64,000 nt of DNA, taken from the NCBI RefSeq assembly GCF_000195295.1, contig NC_015388.1:1116001-1180000 (forward strand), given 5' to 3'. The stretch is from Desulfobacca acetoxidans DSM 11109. GTDB lineage: Bacteria > Desulfobacterota > Desulfobaccia > Desulfobaccales > Desulfobaccaceae. Both the position numbers and the translations under genes were made by a program. The notes below the pieces were generated by a model. The model was not told where the DNA came from. It saw nothing but the letters and a program-made list of their open reading frames with translations, and ran no database searches. Below are positions 10,949 to 17,547 of this stretch, piece by piece (the stretch's first letter is position 1; each line of letters begins with the position of its first letter).

Positions 10949-12059
10949 TTAGGAAACGGCCGTACTGAGCAGATAGGCTTCGATGAAAGCATCTAGATCG
11001 CCGTCCAGGACAGCTTCAACATTGCCTTCCTCATGTTTGGTCCGGTGATCCTTGATCAGACGATAAGGCTGAAGGACATAAGAGCGGATCTGGCTGCCCC
11101 AGGCAATATCTTTCTGGGCATCGAGCACAACTTGGGCCTTTTCCTGACGCTTGCTCTTCTCCAACTCATACAACCTGGATTTCAGCACTCTCATGGCCAA
11201 TTCCCGGTTGCGGTGTTGGGAGCGCTCGTTCTGCATGGAAACCACGATACCGGTAGGAATATGGGTGAGGCGCACCGCCGAACTGGTCTTATTGACATGT
11301 TGGCCGCCAGCGCCGCTGGCCCGGAAGGTATCGATCCGCAGATCCTTCTCCTGGAGGTCGATCTGGATGTCCTCATCCGCTTCCGGATAGACAAATACCG
11401 CAGCAAACGAGGTGTGACGGCGGCCGCTGGCATCGAACGGTGAGATGCGCACCAGTCGATGGATGCCGCTCTCGGACTTCAGATAGCCATAAGCATGAGG
11501 GCCGCTGACCGCAAAGGTGGAGCTTTTGACGCCTGCTTCGTCACCCGGCAACAGATCATATATCTCGGTCCTAAACCCCTGGCGCTCTGCAAACCTGAGA
11601 TACATCCGCAGGAGCATTTCGGCCCAATCCTGGGCTTCAGTCCCGCCAGCACCGGCATGTATGGTTATGATCGCATCCTTGTCATCGTCCTCGCCTCCCA
11701 AGAGCATTTCCAACTCCAACTGCTGCAGGGCTCTTTCCTGCACCTTGAGATCAGTGAGAACATCGACAAAGGCCTGCTCATCAGTCTCCTCCTGGGCTAA
11801 CTCCAGAAGTACTTCCAGGTCTTCAATCTTTTTGCCCTGCTCTTGCCACACGGTCAAGAGGTGAGTCAGGGCGCCGCGTTCTTTGAGAATCTGTGAACTT
11901 TGAGAGGAATTTTGCCAAAAATCGGGTTTGGCGGCTAGGACTTCTATCTCCGCCAGGCGGGCTTTTTTCTTTTCTAAATCAAAGACGACCTCGCAGTTGG
12001 GAATAGCGTTGAGAAAGGGTTGACAAACGATTTTTCAGATCAGCAGGGTTTATTAACAT
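10949..12059 (-). CDS. prfB: Peptide chain release factor 2, with programmed +1 frameshift
   Basis: RF2 recognises UGA and UAA stops and triggers peptide release. Starting at ATG 12059 (RBS AGGAG at 12070-12066), 26 codons run to an in-frame TGA at 11981-11979. Skipping one base at CTT-TGA joins the frame that ends at 10949, giving 369 aa, close to E. coli RF2 (365). The peptidyl-release motif SGAGGQHVNKT is present in domain 3. The long open frame alone (from 11857) would lack the N-terminal helices, so the frameshifted product is the real one. Convergent with the upstream restriction gene. Confidence 0.96.
11979..11992 (-). promoter_or_regulatory. prfB programmed +1 frameshift site
   Basis: The slippery CTT codon (11984-11982) is followed directly by the TGA stop (11981-11979), with a Shine-Dalgarno-like GAGGT (11992-11988) three bases upstream. 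This matches the autoregulatory RF2 site: low RF2 makes ribosomes pause at the UGA and shift, restoring RF2. Confidence 0.93.
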
Positions 12060-12404
12060 ATACATCTCCTCATAAATAATGTCAGTTATAACGTCTGGCA
12101 GGCTAGCCGGCTGCAGTCAAGATGGTTGCCTGTGTCCCCTCAAACCTCTGTCCTATCTCTTCAACCTGCATATCCTTTCCGCAAGAGGGAAAAAGTAGGG
12201 GGGCGGACCTGAGACATCACAGTTAATCAGGGTTACCAAGCTGGAAAATGGTCACGCGGGGAACTGCTTTTAACGCATCTTATTATAAATAATATCATAG
12301 ATTTTATTTGAATACTACAAGAAGTTTTCCCTGCCCCGGGAGCATATTAAAGGCGCTAAGGTGTGACCTTTGTGGAGTAAAAAATAGAGGAGTACTCACG
12401 GGCA
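12060..12404. other. Intergenic region upstream of prfB
   Basis: This 345-bp stretch holds the prfB leader and RBS (12070-12066) and presumably its promoter within the AT-rich part at about 12270-12320. I could not assign boxes with confidence. The end of the FeoA-domain operon is on the left edge of the next gene at 12405. No convincing gene or terminator was found. Confidence 0.4.
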
Positions 12405-13109
12405 CTATTCCACCCAGATATTTTCAGCCTGGTTTTTATCCAGACAAAGTCTCAGTCCCAGGGCGGTTTCAATAATTATGGCGCATTCTTCGCCCATGCA
12501 CAATGGGGGTAGGGGTTCTATTCCCTTTAAGCGCAGGAGAGTTTGAGGCCTGATACCGATTGTTCCTAAGTTCATATGAGCCCGTTTGCTTCCTAAAAGT
12601 TTCTCGACCTGGAAAGGCTCTCCCATGGGAGAGAGAGGTAGCTGACAGGATTCCCTGCCACTAGCCGGACGTCCCCAAATTTTTGTCGCCAAACCGCTCA
12701 GGAGGGCTATATGCCTTTTATCATCAACCAGACAAAGATAGCGCATGACCGGCAACAGGGTTTTGAGTTGAATTTCTTCGCCAATGACAAGTCCCAGAAT
12801 AGTTAAGGACTCCCGGAGCTGCCGTCCTCCCCGAAAGTTGACAATCGCGGCCCGTTCTCCGACTGCCAGCTTTGCCAGCGGTATCTCCTTTTTATCTTGT
12901 GTGACGATAACCTTTTCGCTCATACCGCTGGGCAGGAGGACGTGCCCCTTGGAGGTCAGGAGGAACAATATGGGATAGCGGTTCTCTTCTTTTATTTTTG
13001 AAATTACCTGGCCTATTGTAATGCCCAGGTCGCGCAAATCTTCGAGTCCCTTCCCCAATCCGACTACTCGCAAGGGTGTATCAAAAGAAGCCTCCCAAAG
13101 CGTACTCAT
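12405..13109 (-). CDS. Protein with repeated FeoA-like domains, last gene of the ferrosome-like operon
   Basis: A 234-aa cytoplasmic protein apparently made of consecutive FeoA-like SH3 domains at about 1-70, 75-145 and 160-232. The middle one is clearest (LAVGERAAIVNFRGGRQLRE followed by LGLVIGEEIQLK); the first (LRDLGITIGQVISK) and third (LGTIGIRPQTLLRLKG) are more diverged. Normal FeoA is about 75 aa with one domain and assists FeoB. Its start overlaps the stop of the SCA-type P1B ATPase gene by 4 bp, so the two are co-translated, suggesting it modulates that pump rather than FeoB. That role is inference. A scaffold or metal sensor is also possible. Confidence 0.75.
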   Translation of the reverse strand: MSTLWEASFDTPLRVVGLGKGLEDLRDLGITIGQVISKIKEENRYPILFLLTSKGHVLLPSGMSEKVIVTQDKKEIPLAKLAVGERAAIVNFRGGRQLRESLTILGLVIGEEIQLKTLLPVMRYLCLVDDKRHIALLSGLATKIWGRPASGRESCQLPLSPMGEPFQVEKLLGSKRAHMNLGTIGIRPQTLLRLKGIEPLPPLCMGEECAIIIETALGLRLCLDKNQAENIWVE

Positions 13110-15175
13110 TTTTTCTCCTCTCCGCTTAGGCTTAAGGAGCGCATGAGAATCCCCACGGTAATGGAATTATGGAAAATCGAAGTGACCAGGGGAGAGATCC
13201 GACCCAAAAGCGCCAAAACCAATATTGCTGAATTCAAACCCGTGGCCAGGTAAAAGTTCTCCCGGGTATAGCTTATGGTCTGTTTGGAGAAGGAATAAGC
13301 CCACGGCAGGGGGCGCAGGTCATCCTTTTGCAGCAGGACCGAAGCGGTTTCCCGGGCCAGGGAAGATCCCTCCCTCAGGCAGATCCCCACATCAGCGCAT
13401 ATGAGGCCGGGGGCATCGTTGGCTCCGTCTCCGATAAATGCCACGGTTTCGCCCTCTTTTTTCAGAGAGTTGATAAACCCACCCTTCTCTTCCGGCAAGA
13501 ATTCCCATTTTACTTCATCGATCCCTAATTTTTGGCCAATGGCCTGAGCGGCTTGGCGGTTGTCACCGGTGAGCATAATAATTCTCCGGGCGCCAAGGTC
13601 TTTCAGGTTTTTTATGGTGTCTTTGGCTTCAGGTCTCACGGTTTCGTTCAAGGCCAAGAGGCCGATGAGCTTGCCCTCCTCGGCGATATAGAGGATGTTA
13701 TTGCCGGATTTATATAATTCCTGTTCCGGGACGTCAGCCGGGAGACAATTGATACCCTCATCATCCTCTAAAAAATGTCGGCTGCCCACCAGGATTTTCT
13801 TTCCTGCAATGATCGAGCTGACCCCATGAGCGACAATATATTCGGCCAGGCTCCGGGGAAGAAGTGGGACCCCTCTCCTGGCGGCTTCCTGGCTTAAGGC
13901 CTGAGAGAGAGGATGGTTGTAAGGTGCTTCGGCGGTGGCTGCCAGACTTAATATTCTTTCTTCGGAAGACGCCCCGTCGAGGGGGATAATTTCACTCAAC
14001 TGCAGGGAACGCTCGGTCAGGGTGCCGGTCTTATCAAAGACGAAGGTAGTAACTTTAGAGAGCTTCTCCCAGGAGCGGCCATCCCGGACCAGTATCCCCT
14101 CGGTCGCAGCGCGATACATACTGGCCCGCAGGGCAATAGGAGCAGAGAGTTTCAAGGCACAGGAATAATCTACACAAAATACCCCGGCAGTTTTCTGCAC
14201 ATTTCGGGTAAGGGCAAAAACCCCCGTCCCGAGGCCGAAGGTGAGAGGTACCAATTGATCGGCCAAGGCCTCGCTCTCCCGTTGATACGGGGCTGGCCGC
14301 TGGATGGCGGTGGTGATAAATTTCCCTATTCTGGCCATGGTGGTCTCGGCTCCGACCCTTTCGGCCTGATAGGTAATATGGCCTTCCTCGAGCACGCTGC
14401 CGGCCAGGACCTGGCTGCCCGGCTGCAGGTGCACCGGAACATATTCGCCGGTAATGGCAGACTGGTTGGCCAAGGCGTCTCCTGACACCACAGTCCCATC
14501 CACGGGCATGAGTTCTCCGGTATGCCCAATGATCAGGTCACCGACCCGAAGCGATTTGACCTCTACCTCCACTTCCTGGCCATCCAGATTAATCCAGGTT
14601 TTGTCTACCGGCGGCTTCAAGAGCTGGCGCAACAGCCGGTGAGACTTTCTTTCGGTGCTGTCCTGCAAGTACTCCCCTAGGGTGAGCAAGAAATTGATGG
14701 CATTGGCAGTAAGATAATCCCGGCGCAGCAAAGACAGGGTAACAGCCGTGGCATCAAGAACTTCTACCTTCAGCCCCTGTTTGACAAGTGTAGAGATCCC
14801 TCCCCAGACCAGCGGGAAGCAGGAAATCCAACTCAGCACCGGCACCAGTCGATGGGGAAGGAGAAAGGTTAACAGCACCATGGCGCCGCCGCGGTAGACA
14901 TCCCCCATATCTGTCTGTTGTGCCGGCTCTATTTCCTCGCCCAGGACTTCCATCGGTAGAGACTCCAAGGCCTGGAGAATCCTAATTTTTGCAGGTTCCC
15001 CGCCGGTGAAATGAACCGACAGCGAACACGCCATGGCATTGACCCGGACCGCGGTCACATCCTCCATTGCCCCCAGGTAGTCCTCCAGATAGGTCTCATC
15101 AAAAGCCGGATCACACAGAAAATGAGCTCTTAAACGGAGGCGACTTCGGGTTTCATGGACTATCTGAAATACCAT
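13106..15175 (-). CDS. fezB: P1B-type metal ATPase with SCA motif, FezB-like (ferrosome iron pump candidate)
   Basis: A 689-aa P-type ATPase. It has an actuator TGE (ITGEYVPV), phosphorylation motif DKTGTLTE, an HP motif (YNHPLSQAL) and hinge GDGANDAP, so the catalytic cycle looks intact. In the transmembrane metal site it has SCA (DYSCALKLSAP) where copper and zinc pumps have CPC. To my knowledge SCA marks the P1B-6 subgroup that includes FezB, the ATPase of ferrosomes. The N-terminal 80 residues resemble an HMA fold (VHETRSRLRLR) but lack CxxC. Neighbours are small glycine-rich membrane proteins and FeoA-like domains. Iron as substrate is inferred from subgroup and context. Confidence 0.8.
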   Translation of the reverse strand: MVFQIVHETRSRLRLRAHFLCDPAFDETYLEDYLGAMEDVTAVRVNAMACSLSVHFTGGEPAKIRILQALESLPMEVLGEEIEPAQQTDMGDVYRGGAMVLLTFLLPHRLVPVLSWISCFPLVWGGISTLVKQGLKVEVLDATAVTLSLLRRDYLTANAINFLLTLGEYLQDSTERKSHRLLRQLLKPPVDKTWINLDGQEVEVEVKSLRVGDLIIGHTGELMPVDGTVVSGDALANQSAITGEYVPVHLQPGSQVLAGSVLEEGHITYQAERVGAETTMARIGKFITTAIQRPAPYQRESEALADQLVPLTFGLGTGVFALTRNVQKTAGVFCVDYSCALKLSAPIALRASMYRAATEGILVRDGRSWEKLSKVTTFVFDKTGTLTERSLQLSEIIPLDGASSEERILSLAATAEAPYNHPLSQALSQEAARRGVPLLPRSLAEYIVAHGVSSIIAGKKILVGSRHFLEDDEGINCLPADVPEQELYKSGNNILYIAEEGKLIGLLALNETVRPEAKDTIKNLKDLGARRIIMLTGDNRQAAQAIGQKLGIDEVKWEFLPEEKGGFINSLKKEGETVAFIGDGANDAPGLICADVGICLREGSSLARETASVLLQKDDLRPLPWAYSFSKQTISYTRENFYLATGLNSAILVLALLGRISPLVTSIFHNSITVGILMRSLSLSGEEKK

Positions 15176-15184
15176 TACTCTTCC

Positions 15185-15361
15185 CTAACGATAGAGATTA
15201 TGGTGCCAGATCGAAAAGCCAATCAGAGCGGCTGCCGCCCACAGGTGGAGAGTCCTGGCCCCCCGGCCTCTCATAAAACCGGTAACCGCCAAAGCTCCCA
15301 TGGAGCAAAGCATGGCAGTTTTTGCGGCACTGCGTTTTTCCTTTAAGGATGCCTGCAACAT
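15185..15361 (-). CDS. Small membrane protein (58 aa) upstream of the SCA-type ATPase
   Basis: A short open frame starting at ATG 15361 with an AGGAG ribosome-binding site 5 bases upstream. The product has a basic N-terminus (SLKEKRSAAK), two short hydrophobic stretches (AMLCSMGALAVTGFM and LWAAAALIGFSIW) around a basic GRGAR turn, and ends HHNLYR. It is therefore probably a two-helix hairpin membrane protein. The stop lies 9 bp before the ATPase start, which argues for co-translation. I recognise no family. A His-rich end and position suggest an accessory part of the putative ferrosome pump; this is inference. Confidence 0.7.
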   Translation of the reverse strand: MLQASLKEKRSAAKTAMLCSMGALAVTGFMRGRGARTLHLWAAAALIGFSIWHHNLYR

Positions 15362-15426
15362 ATTCTTCTCCTGGGCAAATCAGGTAACCCTGGCTACTGC
15401 TGGTTATTTTTCCGATCTGCGAACCA

Positions 15427-15452
15427 TAGGTGCAGCTTAGTCACTGCACCTA
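15427..15452. repeat. Perfect 9-bp inverted repeat inside the ferrosome-like operon
   Basis: TAGGTGCAG (15427-15435) and CTGCACCTA (15444-15452) flank an 8-base loop. It lies in the 187-bp gap between the 108-aa and 58-aa membrane protein genes, the longest gap in the operon. There is no T-run, so it is more likely an mRNA stem-loop or operator than a terminator. Confidence 0.5.
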
Positions 15453-15548
15453 AGTCCGCAAATAGTTTTTCGAAGCAGGTGCTCGGGTAACTCAGTGTTT
15501 GCCAACTTCTTACCGCCAACTGACAACCATCCACTGACCCCCTGATGG

Positions 15549-15875
15549 TTAGGTTTCTTCTGCGGCAGCCTGCATTTCCGCTCGGACATCCCGGGCCTGC
15601 TCCTTTAATTCCTCCACTCCTCCCATAATAGAGTACCAGAGCGAGGCCGCCCCCCTGACGACCGCCCTCTGCACCGTGGGATTGGCGACCAGGAACCCCA
15701 GCAAAGCGCCAATGACAAAGCCCTTGACATAGCGAGCTTCGCCGAAATTTATCCAGCCATCAAAATAACCTAACGGAACCGGATTTGCCGTTTGGTCCTG
15801 GTACTGCTGGTATTGTTGATACTGAGGAGGATAAACCTGTGGTGCCGGCATATGATGATGTGGTGTAAATGACAT
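15549..15875 (-). CDS. Small membrane protein, putative ferrosome-associated
   Basis: A 108-aa protein with a His/Pro/Tyr/Gln-rich N-terminus (three consecutive His, and PPQYQQYQQYQ), one glycine-containing transmembrane helix (KGFVIGALLGFLVA) and a charged amphipathic C-terminal helix (EELKEQARDVRAEMQAA). The KG-x3-GA...TV helix is shared with the C-terminus of the Gly/Pro-rich protein at 16249-17103, so the two are likely paralogous in that module. It sits between other operon genes with short gaps. No known family is recognised with confidence; a structural role in an iron organelle is inferred from context. Confidence 0.75.
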   Translation of the reverse strand: MSFTPHHHMPAPQVYPPQYQQYQQYQDQTANPVPLGYFDGWINFGEARYVKGFVIGALLGFLVANPTVQRAVVRGAASLWYSIMGGVEELKEQARDVRAEMQAAAEET

Positions 15876-15893
15876 TGATCCCTCCGTGATGTT

Positions 15894-16235
15894 TTACTTT
15901 TTTTCAGAGGCAACGGCAGTATCCCAGAGATACTTGGTTCCGGTGGCAGTAGCCACGAGGGCCAAAAAACCCAGAATTCCCGTGGCCCCCAAGGTACCCG
16001 CGACCGCCGCCGCCGCGGCAGAAGCAATTCCACCTCCGGCGGCCTCTTTAAAGGTATTTCTTATTGCTTCTTCCCGGGTCATCTCGCCGGCTTTGACCAG
16101 ACGAATGCCTCTGGCCGCAGCGCCGGCTCCCACCGCCACAGCCCCCACGACTCCGGAGACTAACGCCATTCGGGGCACCAGGGGAGTAACCGGCCGGGTC
16201 GGATATTGATAGTAGCCCGTATGAGAATGCTTCAT
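15894..16235 (-). CDS. Glycine/alanine-rich membrane protein, putative ferrosome-associated
   Basis: The preferred ATG is 16235, with GGAGG seven bases upstream, giving 113 aa; a longer frame to 16271 would overlap the preceding gene. Two glycine/alanine-rich hydrophobic segments (VSGVVGAVAVGAGAAARG and the long ASAAAAAVAGTLGATGILGFLALVATATG) are separated by a short charged stretch (LVKAGEMTREEAIRNTFKEA). Such Gly-rich helices recall magnetosome and ferrosome membrane proteins, but I do not claim homology. The N-terminus is His/Tyr rich (KHSHTGYYQYP). It sits tightly between neighbours in the same operon. Confidence 0.75.
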   Translation of the reverse strand: MKHSHTGYYQYPTRPVTPLVPRMALVSGVVGAVAVGAGAAARGIRLVKAGEMTREEAIRNTFKEAAGGGIASAAAAAVAGTLGATGILGFLALVATATGTKYLWDTAVASEKK

Positions 16236-16248
16236 TATTGTTCCTCCA

Positions 16249-17103
16249 CTATTTTTTCTCTTCTTTGCCACCGAAGAAATGGGTCCACATGTTGCCGAGG
16301 GACTCTTTGACGGTATCGCTGGTCAACACCACCGCCACCACGGCGCCAAGCAAAGCGCCTTTCCAGAAATCCCCAGAGCCGCTGTCCAGCCACGAGGCCA
16401 TACCGTCCCAATTAGGATTCCCGTTGGCCAGATCACTGAGCATGTTAGTGATCCCGTAGCGATGCTCCTGAAATTTGGGATGACCCCCCATCATCCCGCC
16501 GGGATGGCCTGGGCTATATCCGCCACAACTGCAACCGGCCTGGGCCATCGGGCCCATATCGCCATAGCCATAAGGAGGCGTTACAGGAGGCCCATAAGGC
16601 GGTGTGCCACCATGTCCATACGGGGGAGCGGCGCCATGCCCATAAGGCGGCGTGCTGCCGTGCCCGTAAGGCGGAGCGACTCCATGTCCATACGGGGGAG
16701 CGGCGCCGTGCCCATACGGTGGTGTGATCCCGTGTCCATAAGGCGGAGTGCCTCCATGAGAGGGACCGGCCTGACCGGGTCCCATCATCTGAGGGCCGCC
16801 CATCCCAGGTCCCGACATCATGCCACCGGGGTGCGGACCGGGCATTCCTGAGGACCCTTCACACGAGCAGCCTGCCTGACCGTGAGCTGGCCCCATCATC
16901 TGTGGACCCCCCATACCATTGCCGCCTCCTGCTTCCGGCCCCATCATCTGAGGGCCGCCCATCCCGGCTCCATCCCCCATGCCGCCCGCCATCGGCGCCG
17001 GTCCGGGATGCATACCGGGGTTCTGACCCTGAGGGGGCATTTCTGGCCCGCCTCCCGGTCCCGAATCCGCCTGTTGGCAGATATTAGCCCAATCTTTTTC
17101 CAT
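16249..17103 (-). CDS. Gly/Pro/Met-rich repeat protein with C-terminal membrane helix
   Basis: A 284-aa low-complexity protein. Residues about 40-115 hold three GMGGPQMMGP repeats. Residues about 118-185 hold eight copies of an octapeptide around PPYGHG (the last two vary), encoded by a 24-bp tandem repeat at about 16570-16760. Two CSC motifs (AGCSC) flank these regions. The C-terminus (FWKGALLGAVVAVVLTSDTV...) is one transmembrane helix, related to the module in the 108-aa protein. His, Met and Cys could bind metal, and the flexible domain could coat or template an iron mineral; both are inference. Its start overlaps the next upstream gene by 20 bp. Confidence 0.8.
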   Translation of the reverse strand: MEKDWANICQQADSGPGGGPEMPPQGQNPGMHPGPAPMAGGMGDGAGMGGPQMMGPEAGGGNGMGGPQMMGPAHGQAGCSCEGSSGMPGPHPGGMMSGPGMGGPQMMGPGQAGPSHGGTPPYGHGITPPYGHGAAPPYGHGVAPPYGHGSTPPYGHGAAPPYGHGGTPPYGPPVTPPYGYGDMGPMAQAGCSCGGYSPGHPGGMMGGHPKFQEHRYGITNMLSDLANGNPNWDGMASWLDSGSGDFWKGALLGAVVAVVLTSDTVKESLGNMWTHFFGGKEEKK

Positions 17104-17533
17104 CCTCTTCCACCTCCGTCTTCTGCTGGTGAGAAAGTAAGCGATTAATAAAGCGCACTGCTGAAGCTTCCGTGTTCAGAAATTCCTCCCATTGTCCGGG
17201 GGACAATTTTTTCGGGTCATAAGTAATAACTGCGGAAAGTGCTAAGGTGTTTATATCTATGCTCTTAATTCCATTTCCCTGACACCCTGCCAGGCTTTTC
17301 AGACGGGAAAGATCGATATTGCCGATATCTTCAATCTTATCAAAGACATTTGCTGATAATCGCAATCGTATCCGGCCGGGGATATGGTGGGCCACTGTAA
17401 CCAGAGAACGAAGTTCCAACAGACTATTTAGATCCACTGAGCCATCCTTTTCCTTCCAGAAGCGGAAAGAATAAATAAAGTTTTTACCGGGCCGCCCTTC
17501 ACTCTGAACCGAAAGGGGCGTTTGGTAGGACAC
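17084..17533 (-). CDS. HMA-like domain protein lacking CxxC (FezC-like candidate)
   Basis: A 149-aa protein. After about 45 residues comes a ferredoxin-like HMA-type domain, VAHHIPGRIRLRLSA ... ALSAVITYDPKKLSP. The H-x4-R-[LI]-R-L-[RK] start motif also begins both P1B ATPases in this operon. None of the three has the metal-binding CxxC of ordinary HMA domains, so they probably serve protein-protein contact or a different chemistry. Ferrosome clusters are known to include an HMA-domain protein besides the ATPase; I recall it as FezC, but cannot confirm that identity here. It lies 14 bp after the CPC-type ATPase gene and overlaps the Gly/Pro-rich gene. Confidence 0.7.
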   Translation of the reverse strand: MSYQTPLSVQSEGRPGKNFIYSFRFWKEKDGSVDLNSLLELRSLVTVAHHIPGRIRLRLSANVFDKIEDIGNIDLSRLKSLAGCQGNGIKSIDINTLALSAVITYDPKKLSPGQWEEFLNTEASAVRFINRLLSHQQKTEVEEDGKRLG

Positions 17534-17547
17534 AACTATTTGTAACT

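Noticed and set aside
10949-11857. The 302-aa frame as a complete prfB gene
   Set aside because: It lacks the N-terminal domain; an upstream 26-codon frame with CTT-TGA gives full-length RF2 by frameshift.
16279-17148. Plus-strand frames opposite the Gly/Pro-rich gene
   Set aside because: They are long only because low-complexity GC-rich repeats leave few stops; the minus frame has an RBS, a membrane helix and operon overlap.
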